A stretch of 64,000 nucleotides of DNA from Sarcomyxa edulis (GCA_009761415.1 QUOL01000008.1:930001-994000), one strand, 5' to 3'; counted from the stretch's first letter, positions 25,994 through 38,555 are shown. Numbers and translations: made by a program. The notes: generated by a model not told the origin, from the letters alone.

Positions 25994-26116
25994 GATGCTG
26001 TGAAGCTCAGGCTGTAAGTTTAGAAGCCGCTCGTGACATGATCGACTTTGAAAGCTGTGGTCTCGAGCTCCTAAATTTCGAGGCGTGTTTCTGCCGCTCC
26101 AAAAACAGCAGCCCAT

Positions 26117-28361
26117 GGACTAGTAACTGCCAAAGAAGTAAGAGGAGATACGATCAGGGTTCCGCTGTTAGATACGATATAATGGAGTAGCAAACTGTTC
26201 ACCAAATCGACAAGCCACTGGTGGAATGTAGAGAATTGTTGCTTGCTGTAATGTTGATGTGAACACCGTTCGCGTTCTTCTGGCACCAATAGCGGCGGTA
26301 AGACTGGAAGGATCCGAAATATGCTGCGACTTGTACTCTTGGTGTATTTTGCGCCTATTCAGAAAAGATATTCGGGCAGAGCTAACACGGAGGATGATAA
26401 CTCGCTGTATCCTAATCCTCATCGCCTCATCGCCTTAGTCGCATCGAACGTTGAAAACAGATCTCGGAAACGCATCGAGGACCAAACTCTCACAAATTCA
26501 TTCGCAGGACGTCAAACTATCCTCTGGTCTCTTGAAGTGGCAAGCAGGATCGGGACCTAGGCATGGCTTTCAGATGTCGATGTAAATCATCAAATCTCAA
26601 AGACAGAAACACACCTCGGGATGTCCCAAATCAACCATCCGCTTACCACGCCACTGAGTCGAGTCCACGACGCACTAGAGACCGAAATCATCCATTCAAG
26701 TCCTCTACAAAGTGATAGTGTTCGTTGGAACCATCTGAGCAACCCTGAAGCCCAAAGCAAGGCAAGATGGTTGTTGAGAACAGAATACAGCGACGCGAGG
26801 CTATGTGACACTTTTGAAGCGCCTCGCCTTCGGTACTGAATTAGAAAGGGGATGCAATTACAGCATCGCTACAGCCCGGTGTGTTGATAACATTCGGTTT
26901 TACAGGTCGAGAGGAGCTGAACGGCCACAGCGGGAGAGAGCGTCAGGCTCAGTTCGTTTAGAGTCCTTGCGTTCATGTGCGGTGCTGCGAGATTGTCTGA
27001 CATTCTCGTCCAACGACATCCCACTAGCTACACCTGCAGCCATGAGCATAGAATCAATGCGGACATAGGTGTCAGCGCCCGACACATGATTTCGCTGACA
27101 ATTTCTACGTATCAATAGGTCGCATCATTGGGACATGGATGTCGGCGGAGTGAGCTTTACAACTCACCGGCGGGGGGATCTTGGGAGGCCGTCCTAGTCA
27201 GTAGCGAATGTAGTTTCAGCAGAGAAGCGTAAGGTCATTTCGATGCTAATAAGTAGAGCATACGCGTTTGATGTATCTTGGTAAAAAAAAAACGAATCGT
27301 CAACATAATTTTTTGGATTGAGAGATTGTTGAATAGAACATGCCACGCGTGCACTGCTTCCCGCAAATCATCCACTGCACTCTAGAGCTTGCATGTCAAG
27401 GTTTTCTGCGGTCCTCGAGATATCCAGACGCTCTGAAATAGAAGCTCAAGACTCCGGCATTGATGTACTAGTATCCGTCATCCCTCTGCTATTCCAAAGT
27501 CGCCAAATCAACCTGCCAGTCAACACCGATCAACGATCAGTCAGTCGTCAGTGACGCCGTCGCGCTGCCTCCAGGCGAGTCCTCTTTGGCGCAGAATTGT
27601 TCTCGATTCCGAGTCGGAATTCTGTGTGACTAGCGGAGGTGACGCTCTTTCCAGGTATCAAGGAAGATCGGGGAATATCATGATCAAGCAGGCTGTGGAC
27701 TGAATTCACGAGAGATTGGAGTTCTCTTCCGACTCAGTCGTAGAGGCGGATGACATCGATGATGGACCAGCCTGAAGATCTCCAAGTCGAGTCCATGGAC
27801 CGAGTTTGGTGTTGTTACCTTCAGTGGGCTCTGCACCGTCACGTCCAGTGGCACCAACCTCTGTGTCTCACTAATCATTCAGTGAACTGTGACGTTCAGT
27901 ACCAATGCCAAGTGCCACGAAGCGGAAGACCACAGACTCGCTTGTAAAACGCCGCCATGTGGCTGTATGACGAGCCAACAAAAGACATCCGTTCGTCTTG
28001 CGTTCGTCGGTTCAAAGATAGCAATTAAGTACGGACTTTAACTTGAAGTTGACTTGAAGATCCGCGTGGCTACGCCTAGCTACATCGCTACTCGTCTCGT
28101 CCCCTGGGTCTCTAGGCCGACAACTGTCGGTAGGTGTCAAGCAGCTCTCGATATTCAAACCATTATGTTGCGGTCTATACCGTTGACTACCGCTGAGTGA
28201 TGTTGTCCATCTCCCTTGCTTGGGCCTTACAGGACGCTTAGTATATACAATACTAGTATACTTCATTCGAACACCAAAATACAAATGTTTCAAGGAAGAT
28301 ACACTCGGTACACGAGGGAGACCTCGCGCGCATGAGTGATCGATGTGTGTTTCGCATCGCA
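26117..28361. other. 2.2-kb gene-poor region
   Basis: No supported gene or RNA. It holds the promoter of the WW-like gene 2 and the 3' flank of the gene ending at 28362. The minus-strand stretch 26168-26290 has hydrophobic open frames that might be a 5' exon of the WW-like gene, but no splice link was found. Confidence 0.4.
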
Positions 28362-29571
28362 TCAACAATTCGCATCTTCAAGCTCCCATATACCGTGTAC
28401 ACCCAAAATGCCCTTCATACCATTTCAGATTACCGCAAGCATCACGAGTATGTAACAAGAGACTCACCTGGTCCTCGCAGTATTTCGGACTAGTGAAATG
28501 AACACCGTGAATATCGGCCGGAGTAGTGGCACACATCGACTTCCAGTCTTCTCCGGACTCTATATTCCATAGCCTCGATCTCATGCGCTAAGGGAGAGTC
28601 AATTTAGCTATTGTGGGATATCTCCAGTAAACCGAGAACGTACTCGCACGCCAGAGCCTTTCACCGTGCATCCCTAGAACAATACTGTCAGCACCATGAT
28701 CATCGATGAAACTTTATATTGACCTTGTTGCTAAAATCTCCCCAGTAAGGCATGCAAGAAAGCTCATTCACATCGTGCCAATGCCCTCTGACTCCCCCAA
28801 AAACTCCCTACAGGACGGGGTCAATGCAACATCGAGTTAAACCCTTCCAAGAACAAAGGCTTACGAGGTCTTCGCACTGGTCTGGTGTCGGATACACTTT
28901 CCCGCCTATCTCGATAGGTGTTTCTTTGCAGCCTGAGATCCTTACCCTGCTGAATACAAAGAACGGAAGGTTCTTCAACTTTGCCGTGTACTCCCTAGTC
29001 CCATATCGGAGGCAATGTTGACCTCTGATGGGGTCTTCCCAGTGGAGACCAAACTTCTCGCGAGGTCCTTTCTCATGTTTATCCTCATGCTGCTTACGTT
29101 CCTGTTCCCATTGCTTACGCTGTCTTTCATGCTCGGCCTCCTCACGGTACCATCCTTCTCGTATACGATCTCGTTCCGTAGAATTGGGAAAGTTGGCGGG
29201 CAGACCCAACTCACGCCCACAATAGACTCCAGAGGTGAAGATTAGGGGCACGAGCACAAACACGAAGAGCAGAATAGACCCAAGGTAGTAGTGGTGCGCG
29301 TGTGACTCACGAGCAGAAGGCTGGCTAATTGCAAGGTTTGTCGTATGTGCGATGTTGATCCTTATATCGGGCGCAGCGCTGTAGTTCGGACGGGGGATGC
29401 GCGTTCTTTCAGAGTGATGGAGTGGGGTCCTCTCGTTGGCCCTATTCGGTGTCGGATAGGGCGCCCGGGAGTAAGGTGGTGGTGGACCGCTGCAGCATCA
29501 ACATGTCATCGTGTCTAGACGGTAAGAGACGACCAGAGAACCAGTGAATACCTGCTTGGATTGCGAGTCAT
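28362..29571 (-). CDS. single-pass membrane protein with PPPPY motif and cysteine-rich C-terminal domain
   Basis: Agaricomycete family of unknown function. The start at 29571 gives MTRNPS, and an intron (AG|GTATTC ... CTGCAG|C) leads to SGPPPPYSRAPYPTPN, placing a PPxY motif within the first 15 residues. A juxtamembrane region precedes one hydrophobic helix (LGSILLFVFVLVPLIFTSGV). After it come CGRELGLPANFPNS, a Glu/Arg/Gln-rich coiled coil (EEAEHERQRKQWEQERKQHE), and a conserved lumenal domain. That domain contains HWEDPIRGQHCLRYGTREYT, GCKETPIEIGGKVYPTPDQC, LSCMPYWGDFSNKGCTVKG, DWKSMCATTPADIHGVHF, and the terminus GVHGIWELEDANC (stop 28362). Five to six introns, phases consistent. Type II topology inferred. 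Confidence 0.8.
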
Positions 29572-30109
29572 TAGAAAAGGATCAGCTCGATGTACGCTGA
29601 GGCTAATCAGTGCTTGGATTTCTGACGGACAAAGACGACCTAGAACTGGAGGCAGAACCAGGGCAGCATATGCCATAAGCGCTCGAAGTTCGAACGTAGT
29701 AAGATTCACACTCCGCTTGTAGCTCAAGAATCAAAATAGATGGACGGAAGCGCGCGTGTAGTAGTTGGGCAAAACTGAAGGTCAAGCATCAGGTCAAAAT
29801 CACAAAGCACACATAGACAGAAAACCAGGGCACTCAGGTTGAGGTTTTGAGTAGCGCAGACTTATCAATCAGTGTGACGTGACGCGTCAGTCCCAAAAAA
29901 CAGCTTCGATCTTACCGATTCTTACGCATCCGTATAGCACTCACAGAAGTACTACAATAATTCTCTTTGAGGTCTGGTCCTGCTCAACAGTTTATAAAAT
30001 CATGCACAAGTAAACAGGCTCGTGAGTACTTGATGCATCACAAAAGAACACCGCGCACATTTCGTCTATCTTTGGCCGATAGGACTACGTTTCAGACAAC
30101 TGGTACAAG
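29572..30109. other. upstream intergenic region
   Basis: 538 bp between the membrane-protein gene and the tRNA. Contains GTGACGTGACGCGTCAG at 29874-29890, a CRE-like element of unknown relevance. No gene seen. Confidence 0.45.
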
Positions 30110-30203
30110 TCCCGCTTAGCTCAGCGGTAGTAGCGCATCACTAGTATATAGTTGTATACAAACGGAAATGATGAGGTCAGTCGTTCAAATCGGCTAGCGG
30201 GAA
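30110..30203 (+). tRNA. tRNA-Thr (AGT) with intron
   Basis: A seven-base-pair acceptor stem is formed by TCCCGCT (30110-30116) and AGCGGGA (30196-30202), with discriminator A. The D arm contains AGCTCAGCGGTAGTAGC. The anticodon stem CATCA/TGATG encloses a loop starting CTAGTA, giving anticodon AGT. An intron of about 21 nt (TATAGTTGTATACAAACGGAA) lies right after position 37, the usual eukaryotic place. The T arm AGTCG-TTCAAAT-CGGCT pairs with one G-T. Compared with usual fungal tRNA-Thr there appears to be an extra T in the D arm, which spoils its closing pair. It may therefore be a weak or diverged copy. Confidence 0.8.
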
Positions 30204-31175
30204 ATTATTTTGTCTTTGAATCATCCGAGAATTTATTCATCAACACTTATATGGCTCTCGTGCTAGTGGTGCTGGTCTTTTTGGTCTTCAGTTGGGATAC
30301 TTACTCGACGCCATGCACTCAAGTGGTCCACATAGATATGTCCAACAAAGGCCCTGATCTTCCCGATACCTGCAGAGAGTTTCTCCCTTATCACCGTCTT
30401 ATTTTTCAAATATCACAACTGCATAGCTACGAACTGAGGTCGTAAGCCTGCCCATCCTCGTGGTGTGATGTAGCCCCTGGATGTGATGAACTCAACGCTG
30501 AAACCTCCCGGACAGTGATTCTGTAGTCGTTATCGCCGATCGCACCTGAGGTGACATGACACGAATGTTCTGTATTTCAACGCTATCGTATCATCCTAGG
30601 GAGGCGGTATGGGTTAACGTAATCGACGGTGGAGGATTGGGAGGCAGAACCAGCCAGAGCCGTTCTTAGCTACCTAGAGAAGATACATCATCGCGGAGAC
30701 AAAGCAATTGGACGGCCGGGTGACCCAGAGCGCGCCAGATCAGACAACCGTGCTCGAGAAAATTGTGTCCAGTGAGGCAAAGCACACAACCAGACGCGAG
30801 AGGATCGCAGGTTTCATAGGCTTGTAGCAAGAGTGGTATACACCCTTTGCACAGTCCCGACGCACAGTAGGCGTATGTACTAGTATCTGCCCTCAAGTCG
30901 GCAGGCAGGTGAAGAGTCGATCATCAATGATTTCCGCACTGCCCGGCTACAATCCGACCGCTGCCAGAGCTTCTTTGTTCTTCAAGCAGTCGCATATCCC
31001 CTGCGAACCGGTTATCAATAAATTTCCAGGCTAGATCGTCGTCACCTCCGGCTCTTCAGTCAAGTACGAGGGCATCGTCCCTGAGGCGGCGGTGTATCTG
31101 CTAGATATCCATTATGTGGTCTCTAGAGTCTGCCGAAGTTCCACGTTTCATTTATAAACCATATTACTGACTCAC
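30204..31175. other. gene-poor sequence downstream of tRNA
   Basis: No gene recognised. The open stretch at 30152-30445 overlaps the tRNA and has no splice or family support. Confidence 0.4.
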
Positions 31176-31685
31176 CGCGTAGAGACTACCAGGGGCCGCA
31201 AATGCACGGCCAAAAGTGGCGACGCTCGCCTGAAAATAAATCCCGTTTAGACGTTCTTGCTTATTGTTTCGATTCTGTTCGATAGTCGGAGGGTATCGTA
31301 TGAGCCATCCTAAAGAGAACGTCCCAGCATCGCCAGTTAATTCCCGATAAGGGCCACCCGAGGCATTCTTGTATCGGATTTGTAAAAAGAGCTCTGGATG
31401 CTGGATACACCTAGATCAAGGAGTCGGCTCGCTACGTGTATGAATTGCGCAGTCAGGCCACGCTCGGCAGCCCAGTTGACGATATCGTCGTCTACGCAGA
31501 GAGAGGCTTTCTTGTTGTATTCGTCGGTGTCTGCGGCAGGTGGCTAGGGGAAAATTCCTGAGGATTGGACGTCTATGGCGCCAAATGCGGAGACGAGGAG
31601 TTGTTTGGTATATGACTATAGGTCGGTTGGGATGCTAAAGACAGCAGTAAGAAGACTTTCATGGTGCCATGAGACTATGTTAGCT
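31176..31685 (-). pseudogene. decayed secreted-protein gene (family not recognised)
   Basis: On the minus strand, three good coding segments occur in order. A signal-peptide-like start MKVFLLLSLASQPTYS begins near 31665. A segment SYTKQLLVSAFGAIDVQSSG runs into TAG at 31544-31546, directly followed in the same frame by 36 codons (31543-31436; PPAADTDEYNKKASLCVDDD). A 75-codon segment follows at 31400-31176 (HPELFLQIRYKNASGGPYRE ... FGRAFAAPGSLYA), flanked by ATCCAG and GTGAGT. The signal peptide is out of frame with the next segment, there is an in-frame stop, and the last intron would be only 35 nt. I therefore call it a relic. No close family comes to mind; an extracellular enzyme is a guess. 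Confidence 0.4.
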
Positions 31686-34600
31686 TTTGTGGCCAGGCTA
31701 GGAAAATCCATCCAGGCTTCATATCTAGCATTCTAGTCGAATGAAGCCGCAATACGACGTCAAGACCTCGGCAGTCATATACAATACGGAAGGGTACAAC
31801 GGGTAACATCTCTCTTGTGCGCGCCGTCAAATGCTCTGGAGGTGTGGCCGCTGGAGGAGATGAGCGCATTTCGAGTATTCGACCGGGAGCACATCCCTGA
31901 AGCTGGTGAACTCAACCTTGCAAGCAAAGAGTCGCGACTTCCTCGAGGAGACTCGAATATTGCTAGGTCACGCCACAGAAGCTGTTCCTCGCTGAGGCAC
32001 CGGGAGCATGATTCCGATGGGTTAGGCGCCACCTCAATGACCCGGATCAACCTGACAGTCCAGGTATGCCCCCACAATTGAATTATTGTTGTGAAGTGAC
32101 CGGCTTATGTCACATCGATGGCATGCACTCTAGGACGATATGTGCGCCATTGAGTCTACGGAGTGGCGGCCCTGCGAGTCGTCTACAGTATAGAGACGCG
32201 GGGCATATGGACAAGGCAGGTGATAAGTTTCCCCGGTGGTCATTCTAGACAGTAGATGCCGTCACAACCGAAAAAGGTTTCATATAGAGAAGTGTTCCGT
32301 ATCGATGAAATTCGGTGCCGGAGAAATGCACCCGCTCGAAAGCAGAAAGCGACAGTGTTGTTATCACAGATTGGTGGGGAACCCGTAGACCGCAATAGAA
32401 ACGCTTGTATCACCCAGGTTGTCGCTATGCTGGAGCATGTAGTGACGGGTAGAGCATACGCCACAAGGCTTGAACGTTACTCGGGAACAGGTCACGACGA
32501 AATGGGCGCCACTTCGGAAGCTCCTTTGGGACAAGACCAAAGGGACGGATTAGGTGGCCACAAAAATTGTTTTCGGCATCGACCACCCGTCGGTATGAAT
32601 AGCCACACAGGGCATAGGCCGTCAAAAGTGGCCACTGACGCTCCCACGCGGTAGAAACAAGGTTACGAAGTCCACAGCCAGTTACCACGGTCGGCGTGTT
32701 GCAATGGAAGATAAAGAGTTAAAATACATGGTGGTCCAAGCTATTGCCCAGGCGTTATACGTCACCGGACAGTATGGTATGCGTCACGAGTGTAGCTGGG
32801 GGCGTGAGGACTTGGGGTCCATTCCAAATACGTCGATGGTGCTCTGGTCAGATAAGAGGGAGAAAGTGTAGGACACACGGTACCTCCGGCTGGACAAAGT
32901 GTAGTTGAGAAGACGTATTGTTTTCAACAACCATGCACCCATGTCGTTAACAGTAGTGGCCACACGCACACTAAACCAGAGCGACCAACGTTGACGGTGC
33001 CGTATCAAGCCATTGGTAATCCCAGGCGTGGCATTGGCAGAAGCTTAAGCAAGAATCTTCCAAAGGACTCTACCAGTCAGAATGAGCGCTAATGATGAAA
33101 TCAAATTATCGACGGCGATCACAGCATGACCTGTTGTTATCGGATTAGGTCGGATCGATGAATGACCAGTTTCAGTGCCGCCTTAACGGCGCGATATCGG
33201 TGGGAGAGCTCACGGTTTCGAGAGTCTTCCTGGGGCTTCCCTGTGTACGAGACGGCTTGATAACAGGGAATAAGCGACGGCTAATATTTTCTGTTCAGCT
33301 TGTGAGGCGCTGAGTAGTTTAAATGGTTAAAGATGTCGTCGCTGTCGAATAAGGGTCCTTCCACATATTTAGGTCTGTTTTTTAACAGGTTCCAGCCGTT
33401 AGGTCATTAAGACGTTTTGACGTGGCCCATGAACGTGTCCCACGAAAGCCTAGATACTTTGCCGTCAATCCGAGGAGCGAGATTTGAATAGGAGGAGGTG
33501 ATACTCGCGGATTAATTTTGGGATGGACAATTACTACCCTCTAAGGAATACCCAGGTGACTGGTCTGCTAAAACACAATACCAGGAGGCAGGCATCAGAT
33601 AGCTGTCATATTTATAGGCTAGGTCAGGCACCCTGGATCTTCATCTGTAGTGACTCCGCGGGTGACTCCGAGTTCTATTTGCGGAGGAGAGCAGAAAGAG
33701 AGACCCGGGTAAAAGGTGGGGAAGTGTGATGGATATCAGCGAGGTCTGGAGGTCTTTCCTGGCGGGAGCTGTCCGATAAGTAAGATGAGACGTCAGAATT
33801 CATGCGGGCCAACCGATGCATCTTTATCACTGATGTTTCGAGGCTGTGTATCTTGGTGAGAATTAAGAGAACTACGGCGGGTTCTGTAAAAATTAAGATC
33901 AGCGTCTTCTAGCATCGTTTTGATCAAAGGACTGGGACGCCTCCCAGCTCGAGTAATGGCTGCGTCCGAGCATATACTGATACAAAGCGCTGCCTCCGGT
34001 CTGTCGAGTCACATAAATTCAAACGTACGCAGATCAACAAGAAAGACACGCTTCCGCAACGAAGGCTGCACGAATCAGGATGAGTCCCTTTCTATGGTGA
34101 TGTTTCCTATTGGTTGATCAACAAAGGGGCCGTGTGAGTTATGGGGAAAAGAGGGCCATTCATAGGGTTACAAAGGCGGGCGCTCACCAAAAGCGGTTAG
34201 TAGACAGTTGATGTGCCAACTGGAGCCCTCAAGCTGTTATACGAAAGGAATTCATTGTGTGCTTTGAGGCGCCCTCATAAGCACACCTTTGAAGCACATG
34301 GATCTGGCAATTGAGTGGATCTAGAACCGAAACCGAAGCCCCGGGGCGTGCTAATCTATAAAAGTGCCGCTGTTCGCAGGCGTCTACCAGCACGATGATG
34401 TTGAGTGGGCTACATATGGTGTACATGGTGGAATGTGGTACCTTTGAACGATTGAAAGGCTAATTGTTCAAGTCCGATACACGAATGTCAAGAAGAACAA
34501 AGGAGATTGGAAAGATGTTTGGGGAAGGAATCATTATGGAACTTGCCTGGAATCCACGTGTAAGCAGAAGCCTGAGATAAATCGTTGTTTATCAAACTTT

Positions 34601-34692
34601 ATGCGTCTGCCGTAAAAGTACAACGCTCCTACAACAAGCCACAAAAACCACGACTTGGCTCCACTGCGCTTTCTCTTTCTACAACCCCCACC
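31686..34692. other. 3-kb region without recognised genes
   Basis: Only short frames with no splice continuity. Upstream minus-strand sequence around 31775-32077 might hold further remains of the decayed gene, but it shows no motif. The last 100 bp (34600-34692) is pyrimidine- and CA-rich and likely the promoter/5' UTR of the gene starting at 34693. Confidence 0.4.
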
Positions 34693-35448
34693 ATGACTGC
34701 TCTCGCGTCAACGTACCCTTCCACTGCGAAACGTATACGTCGTACCGCCACTAACGTCGTCTCTGGAGAGTACGATCCCCATCCGGCAAGAGATGTACTC
34801 ACTAGTTTGTTGAATGGCGTGCCTCCGTACAAGGTCGTCGAGAAGGATGAAGAATCGAGAAGGACTAGGAAGAGGGAGAAGAGGGAACGGGAACGGGAAC
34901 GAAAAAAACAGAAGTCAGTGGCTCAAAGGAAGGAGAGAACCCAGGTAGAGGGCAAGTCAAGCTCAGTTTCGGATGCGATGGGTACGTCAACTAGTCATAT
35001 CGCTGTCGAGAAACCGGCGACTACCTCGGTGTCGTCCTTCTGGCGCGTACGGCCGTCCATTCGCATCACCACGACTCAACGCTCTGTCTCTGTAACGCCG
35101 CCTCCGGTATCCTCCCCTCATCCTTTACCGTCTACTCCCGTCTCCACACCTGGCGAATCCATCTCATCCAGTATATCGCGTACATCTTCCAAGAGACCAC
35201 ACACGCCTGACGATTACGACCCCTTCAATCGCCACCACCAATCCACCGCCACTGCATCGCCAGCAGGCCAACCCCCACGAAAGAAACGAACGGCAGTCAA
35301 GAAGGGTTGGAAAGGATGGGTGGAAGGTTCTCCTCCTCCTTCTGAGAAGCTCATCAACCTAGACGCTGTTCCTATTCTTCAAGAGAGGAGAACCAGGAGT
35401 GGCAAGAGCTTCGATGCTATTGGTGTTGGCAAGGAAGGATGGGTCTAA
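34693..35448 (+). CDS. basic, disordered, probably nuclear hypothetical protein (251 aa)
   Basis: Single-exon gene. I start at ATG 34693, which has a CCACC context; an in-frame ATG at 34585 lies in AT-rich leader-like sequence. The product starts MTALASTYPSTAKRIRRTAT. A short conserved-looking block (EYDPHPARDVLTSLLNGVPP) is followed by a very basic helix of alternating Arg/Glu/Lys, a Ser/Thr/Pro-rich middle, a likely nuclear localisation signal (PRKKRTAVKKGWKGW) and a C-terminus ending GKSFDAIGVGKEGWV. No catalytic domain. Function not assigned; nuclear location is inferred from the basic clusters. Confidence 0.7.
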   Translation: MTALASTYPSTAKRIRRTATNVVSGEYDPHPARDVLTSLLNGVPPYKVVEKDEESRRTRKREKRERERERKKQKSVAQRKERTQVEGKSSSVSDAMGTSTSHIAVEKPATTSVSSFWRVRPSIRITTTQRSVSVTPPPVSSPHPLPSTPVSTPGESISSSISRTSSKRPHTPDDYDPFNRHHQSTATASPAGQPPRKKRTAVKKGWKGWVEGSPPPSEKLINLDAVPILQERRTRSGKSFDAIGVGKEGWV

Positions 35449-36445
35449 TTGGTGCGTATTGTCACTCGACTCTGAGCGGTTCGTTTAGTCTGATACTTTG
35501 ATATAGTGCCTATCATATACCAAGGAGGTCAACCGCCACACAAATCACAAGTCCCATCCATTCCTTTTCTGCCATCCAGGCACTTTCCCCAAGATACCAG
35601 GATTCTGTCTATCCTGAGTGCACATTACCCGGTTGTTTGTTTTGTTTTGACTTCTACATTTAACTCATTGATTTCACCCACCCTCTTTCCTCACTCTTTT
35701 CTCCTCGTACTCACTGGTTTATCTTGTTTGCATCAGTCCTCATTCCGCTTGTATCTGCAATTCCGGTATATCAACAAATATATGGTACCTTTCTTGATCT
35801 ACTTTGTTCCTTTGTCCTCCCCGTAAACATATTTTCTTATTCCTTATGAAGTACAATGACCATTATGCCTTTCTTTGCCATCGATATCGTTGTACACAGC
35901 AGGTAGACATGCGGCGCAGGCGGCACCCACGCATCGCCCCGGAAGATGATCGGAGAATCAAAACCACCTCAGCTTGAGTGACCAGATGTGGTCCGTCGGG
36001 ATGTCCTTGATAGGTGGCACGACAATCGCCCCCATGTCGCTGACTGTTCTGTAAGCGCGGAATTTGTCGTGGAAACTATCCGAACCTCACGGAATTTCCA
36101 TCGAAGAACTTCGCTTGGGCGTATAATATCTTGCCGAGATAATCGATTTTTTTCCCAGCCGACTTGCCGGTAGCTTCAGAATACAACAGAGTCAAATCAA
36201 CATCGGCAAGCGAGCCTCCAAAACTTTTGTCAGATTCTCATCTGCATGTTTCGAACGAATTTCTACTTGACATCCTGCTGGAACCCGTAGCGCTTAGCAG
36301 TATCTCACATAGAAAGTCGCGCGCATTCCGCCCTTCTATCTCGGTCTTAACCGTCGACTATCTCCACGTTTCATTCACCCCTTCTACGGCCAACAGTGGA
36401 TCTAATTTATTAATAACAGCATCGAGACTTGGAACACTCAACACC
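35449..36445. other. intergenic region, 3' UTR-like T-rich tract then MTG1 upstream
   Basis: 35506-35880 is pyrimidine-rich and reads like a 3' UTR. The following sequence is the upstream region of the MTG1 gene. The frame is open upstream of its chosen start (from 36164), but that stretch does not resemble the family. Confidence 0.5.
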
Positions 36446-38243
36446 ATGGCACTCACCCACATACCGTTCCCGATGCTGCCCGTACCACCATCATGGTTTC
36501 CGGGCCATATGATGAAGTTTACCAGGATGCTGCCCACATTATTGACCCGCACGGACGTCGTGTTGGAACTCAGAGATGCGCGACTTCCTCTGACAAGCAT
36601 CAATAGAACTCTGGAAGGTTCGCATTCCTTTTATATCTCAAAACCACTAGACGCTTCTTCCTCAATGACCAGCCATTTCGGGTTGGTCGTCGTTGTGAAG
36701 GTCGAGTATGAATCCATTCGTTCCATACCTAACACCACATCACTTTACTTCACAGGTGCACTACAGAAATGGAGGTCAGAACGAGGCTGGGACCCAAACA
36801 ATCCCACACACCGTATAATCCGTACTGTCGCATGTGAACGTATCGTCGTCTTCAATAAACGTGATCTGGTCCCAGAATGGGGCTTGGAAGTCAGTGAAAC
36901 TCCCTTGCCTCTCTCGAATCTCGCACGTCCTCCGAGCTCACCTATCAGCATTCCAACTCTAAATAGCCCTTCCGCAAGGCGATGGCCAACAAATTCCCGA
37001 CAGAAAAAGTATTTTTCGCCTCCTGGCAGCGACCTCGCGACATCCGAAATCTAAGCGAGCTACTAGTAAGTATGTTGCATTGAAAATCCAAAATCAGAGT
37101 GTTTTTGACCGCTGACGATCTTGTACACATCACAGACATAGCGAAAGAGCACCCTCACGCGATGGAGCTGAATGTACTCGTCATTGGTATGCCTAACGTT
37201 GGTAAATCGACATTACTCAACGCTCTCCGCAATATGGGTATCAAAGGCCGTGCGTGACTCTTCCCTACCTCAGGCATTATCGGTATTCTGGGCCTATTCT
37301 CATCCCGTGTATCATATGATGATAGGAACACCCAACGCGTTGGGTACCTCGGCTCAGCCAGGCTTGACCCAAGCACTATCTACACGGTTGAAACTTTCCC
37401 TCGATCCTTTGGTGTATGCATTTGACTCTCCCGGAGTTATGCTCCCGTTTCTCGGACGGGGTGAGGAAGGTGCCGAGCGCGGCGTCAAATTAGCTCTAAT
37501 AGGTGAGGAAGACATACCCAGCCGACAGAATAAATGAACATACCACTGATTAATTCACATTGAAATCATTCTACACACCTTGCATTTGCGTTGATAATCA
37601 GCGGGCATCAAGGAAGGCCTGTATGACATGGAGGCGCTCGCGGCATATTTATTATACAGACTGAACCTCCTGAATCCCATATGTACGTTTCGTCCCCTTT
37701 CAAATCCGCCGGCCACTGCTTATTCATTCATGTTCCGGTTTTTCCACGCACATAGCCCCAGCGTACCTACAGCTCCTCCCACCGGGTACTGCACCTACCA
37801 CCGATCTAGAGCAGTTCCTATCAATGCTCGCGGACCGCATGGGTATGCGTAAACGGGGCTCTATAATGGATACAGGCCGTGCAGCTATCTATTTCGTGAA
37901 ATGGTGGAGAGAGGAGGGTGGGCTGATCGCGGCGGCCTCTGCCTCGGCGCTTGATTCTGTATCACAAGGTTCTCCGTCGGTTCCAGGCTACCATAATGGT
38001 GGATGGGGTTTTGATTTCCAGTGGACTGTGACCCCGGAGGAAGCGAGAGAGCGCTCCGGTAAAGGGGAGCGGGAGAAGCTCATACAAGAAAAGATGGAAG
38101 GGTGTATTGATGAGTATATGGAGATGATGGCACGAGGCGACGAGGATGAAAATAATGTTAGCGCCACTCAGACGAAGAAGAAGAAAATGTTTGAGGAGAA
38201 GATAAAGAGGAAGGAGCGAAGTTTGAGAAAGAAGAATTCGTAG
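36446..38243 (+). CDS. MTG1: mitochondrial ribosome-associated GTPase 1
   Basis: Circularly permuted YlqF/MTG1-type GTPase that assists late assembly of the mitochondrial large ribosomal subunit. Start at 36446 (MALTHIPFPMLP) chosen because PPSWFPGHMMKFTRMLPTLL follows, the conserved N-terminus. DVVLELRDARLPLTSINRTL comes next, then G4 as VVFNKRDLVPEWG, and after introns G1 as VLVIGMPNVGKSTLLNALRN, the G2 region GTSAQPGLTQ and G3 as AFDSPGVMLPF. C-terminal exons contain DMEALAAYLLYRLNLLNP and FLSMLADRMGMRKRGSIMDT, and a lysine-rich coiled tail ends RKKNS at 38243. About seven introns. A clear presequence is not obvious. Confidence 0.92.
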
Positions 38244-38555
38244 TCCTACTTGCATATTCTTGTACATACACACCCATTGCTCTGTTTTGCTCTACCCATC
38301 TTGATAAATAGTTCCTACCGTCGCCTACGAGTGAAGAGCTGTGACAGTCTGCTTGTAAGGTCCTTCCCGAAGATATCGACGACATTGTTGATTGAAGATA
38401 CGGACTCGACGCTTTGAAATGACCATTTCTCGAGCTCAAGTGCTCACTGAGGTCTGAAGACTTAGCAATACAAGGTAGATATCATTGACAAGATACCAAA
38501 CAAGGGCCATAGAAATACACACGAAAGAAGATCACAAGCGACTACGCCAACCATC
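38244..38555. other. convergent 3' intergenic region
   Basis: 312 bp between MTG1 (+) and RPB11 (-). No feature beyond likely 3' UTRs. Confidence 0.6.

Noticed and set aside
35506..35826. 106-codon T-rich frame
   Set aside because: Composition typical of a 3' UTR downstream of the preceding gene; no recognisable protein features.
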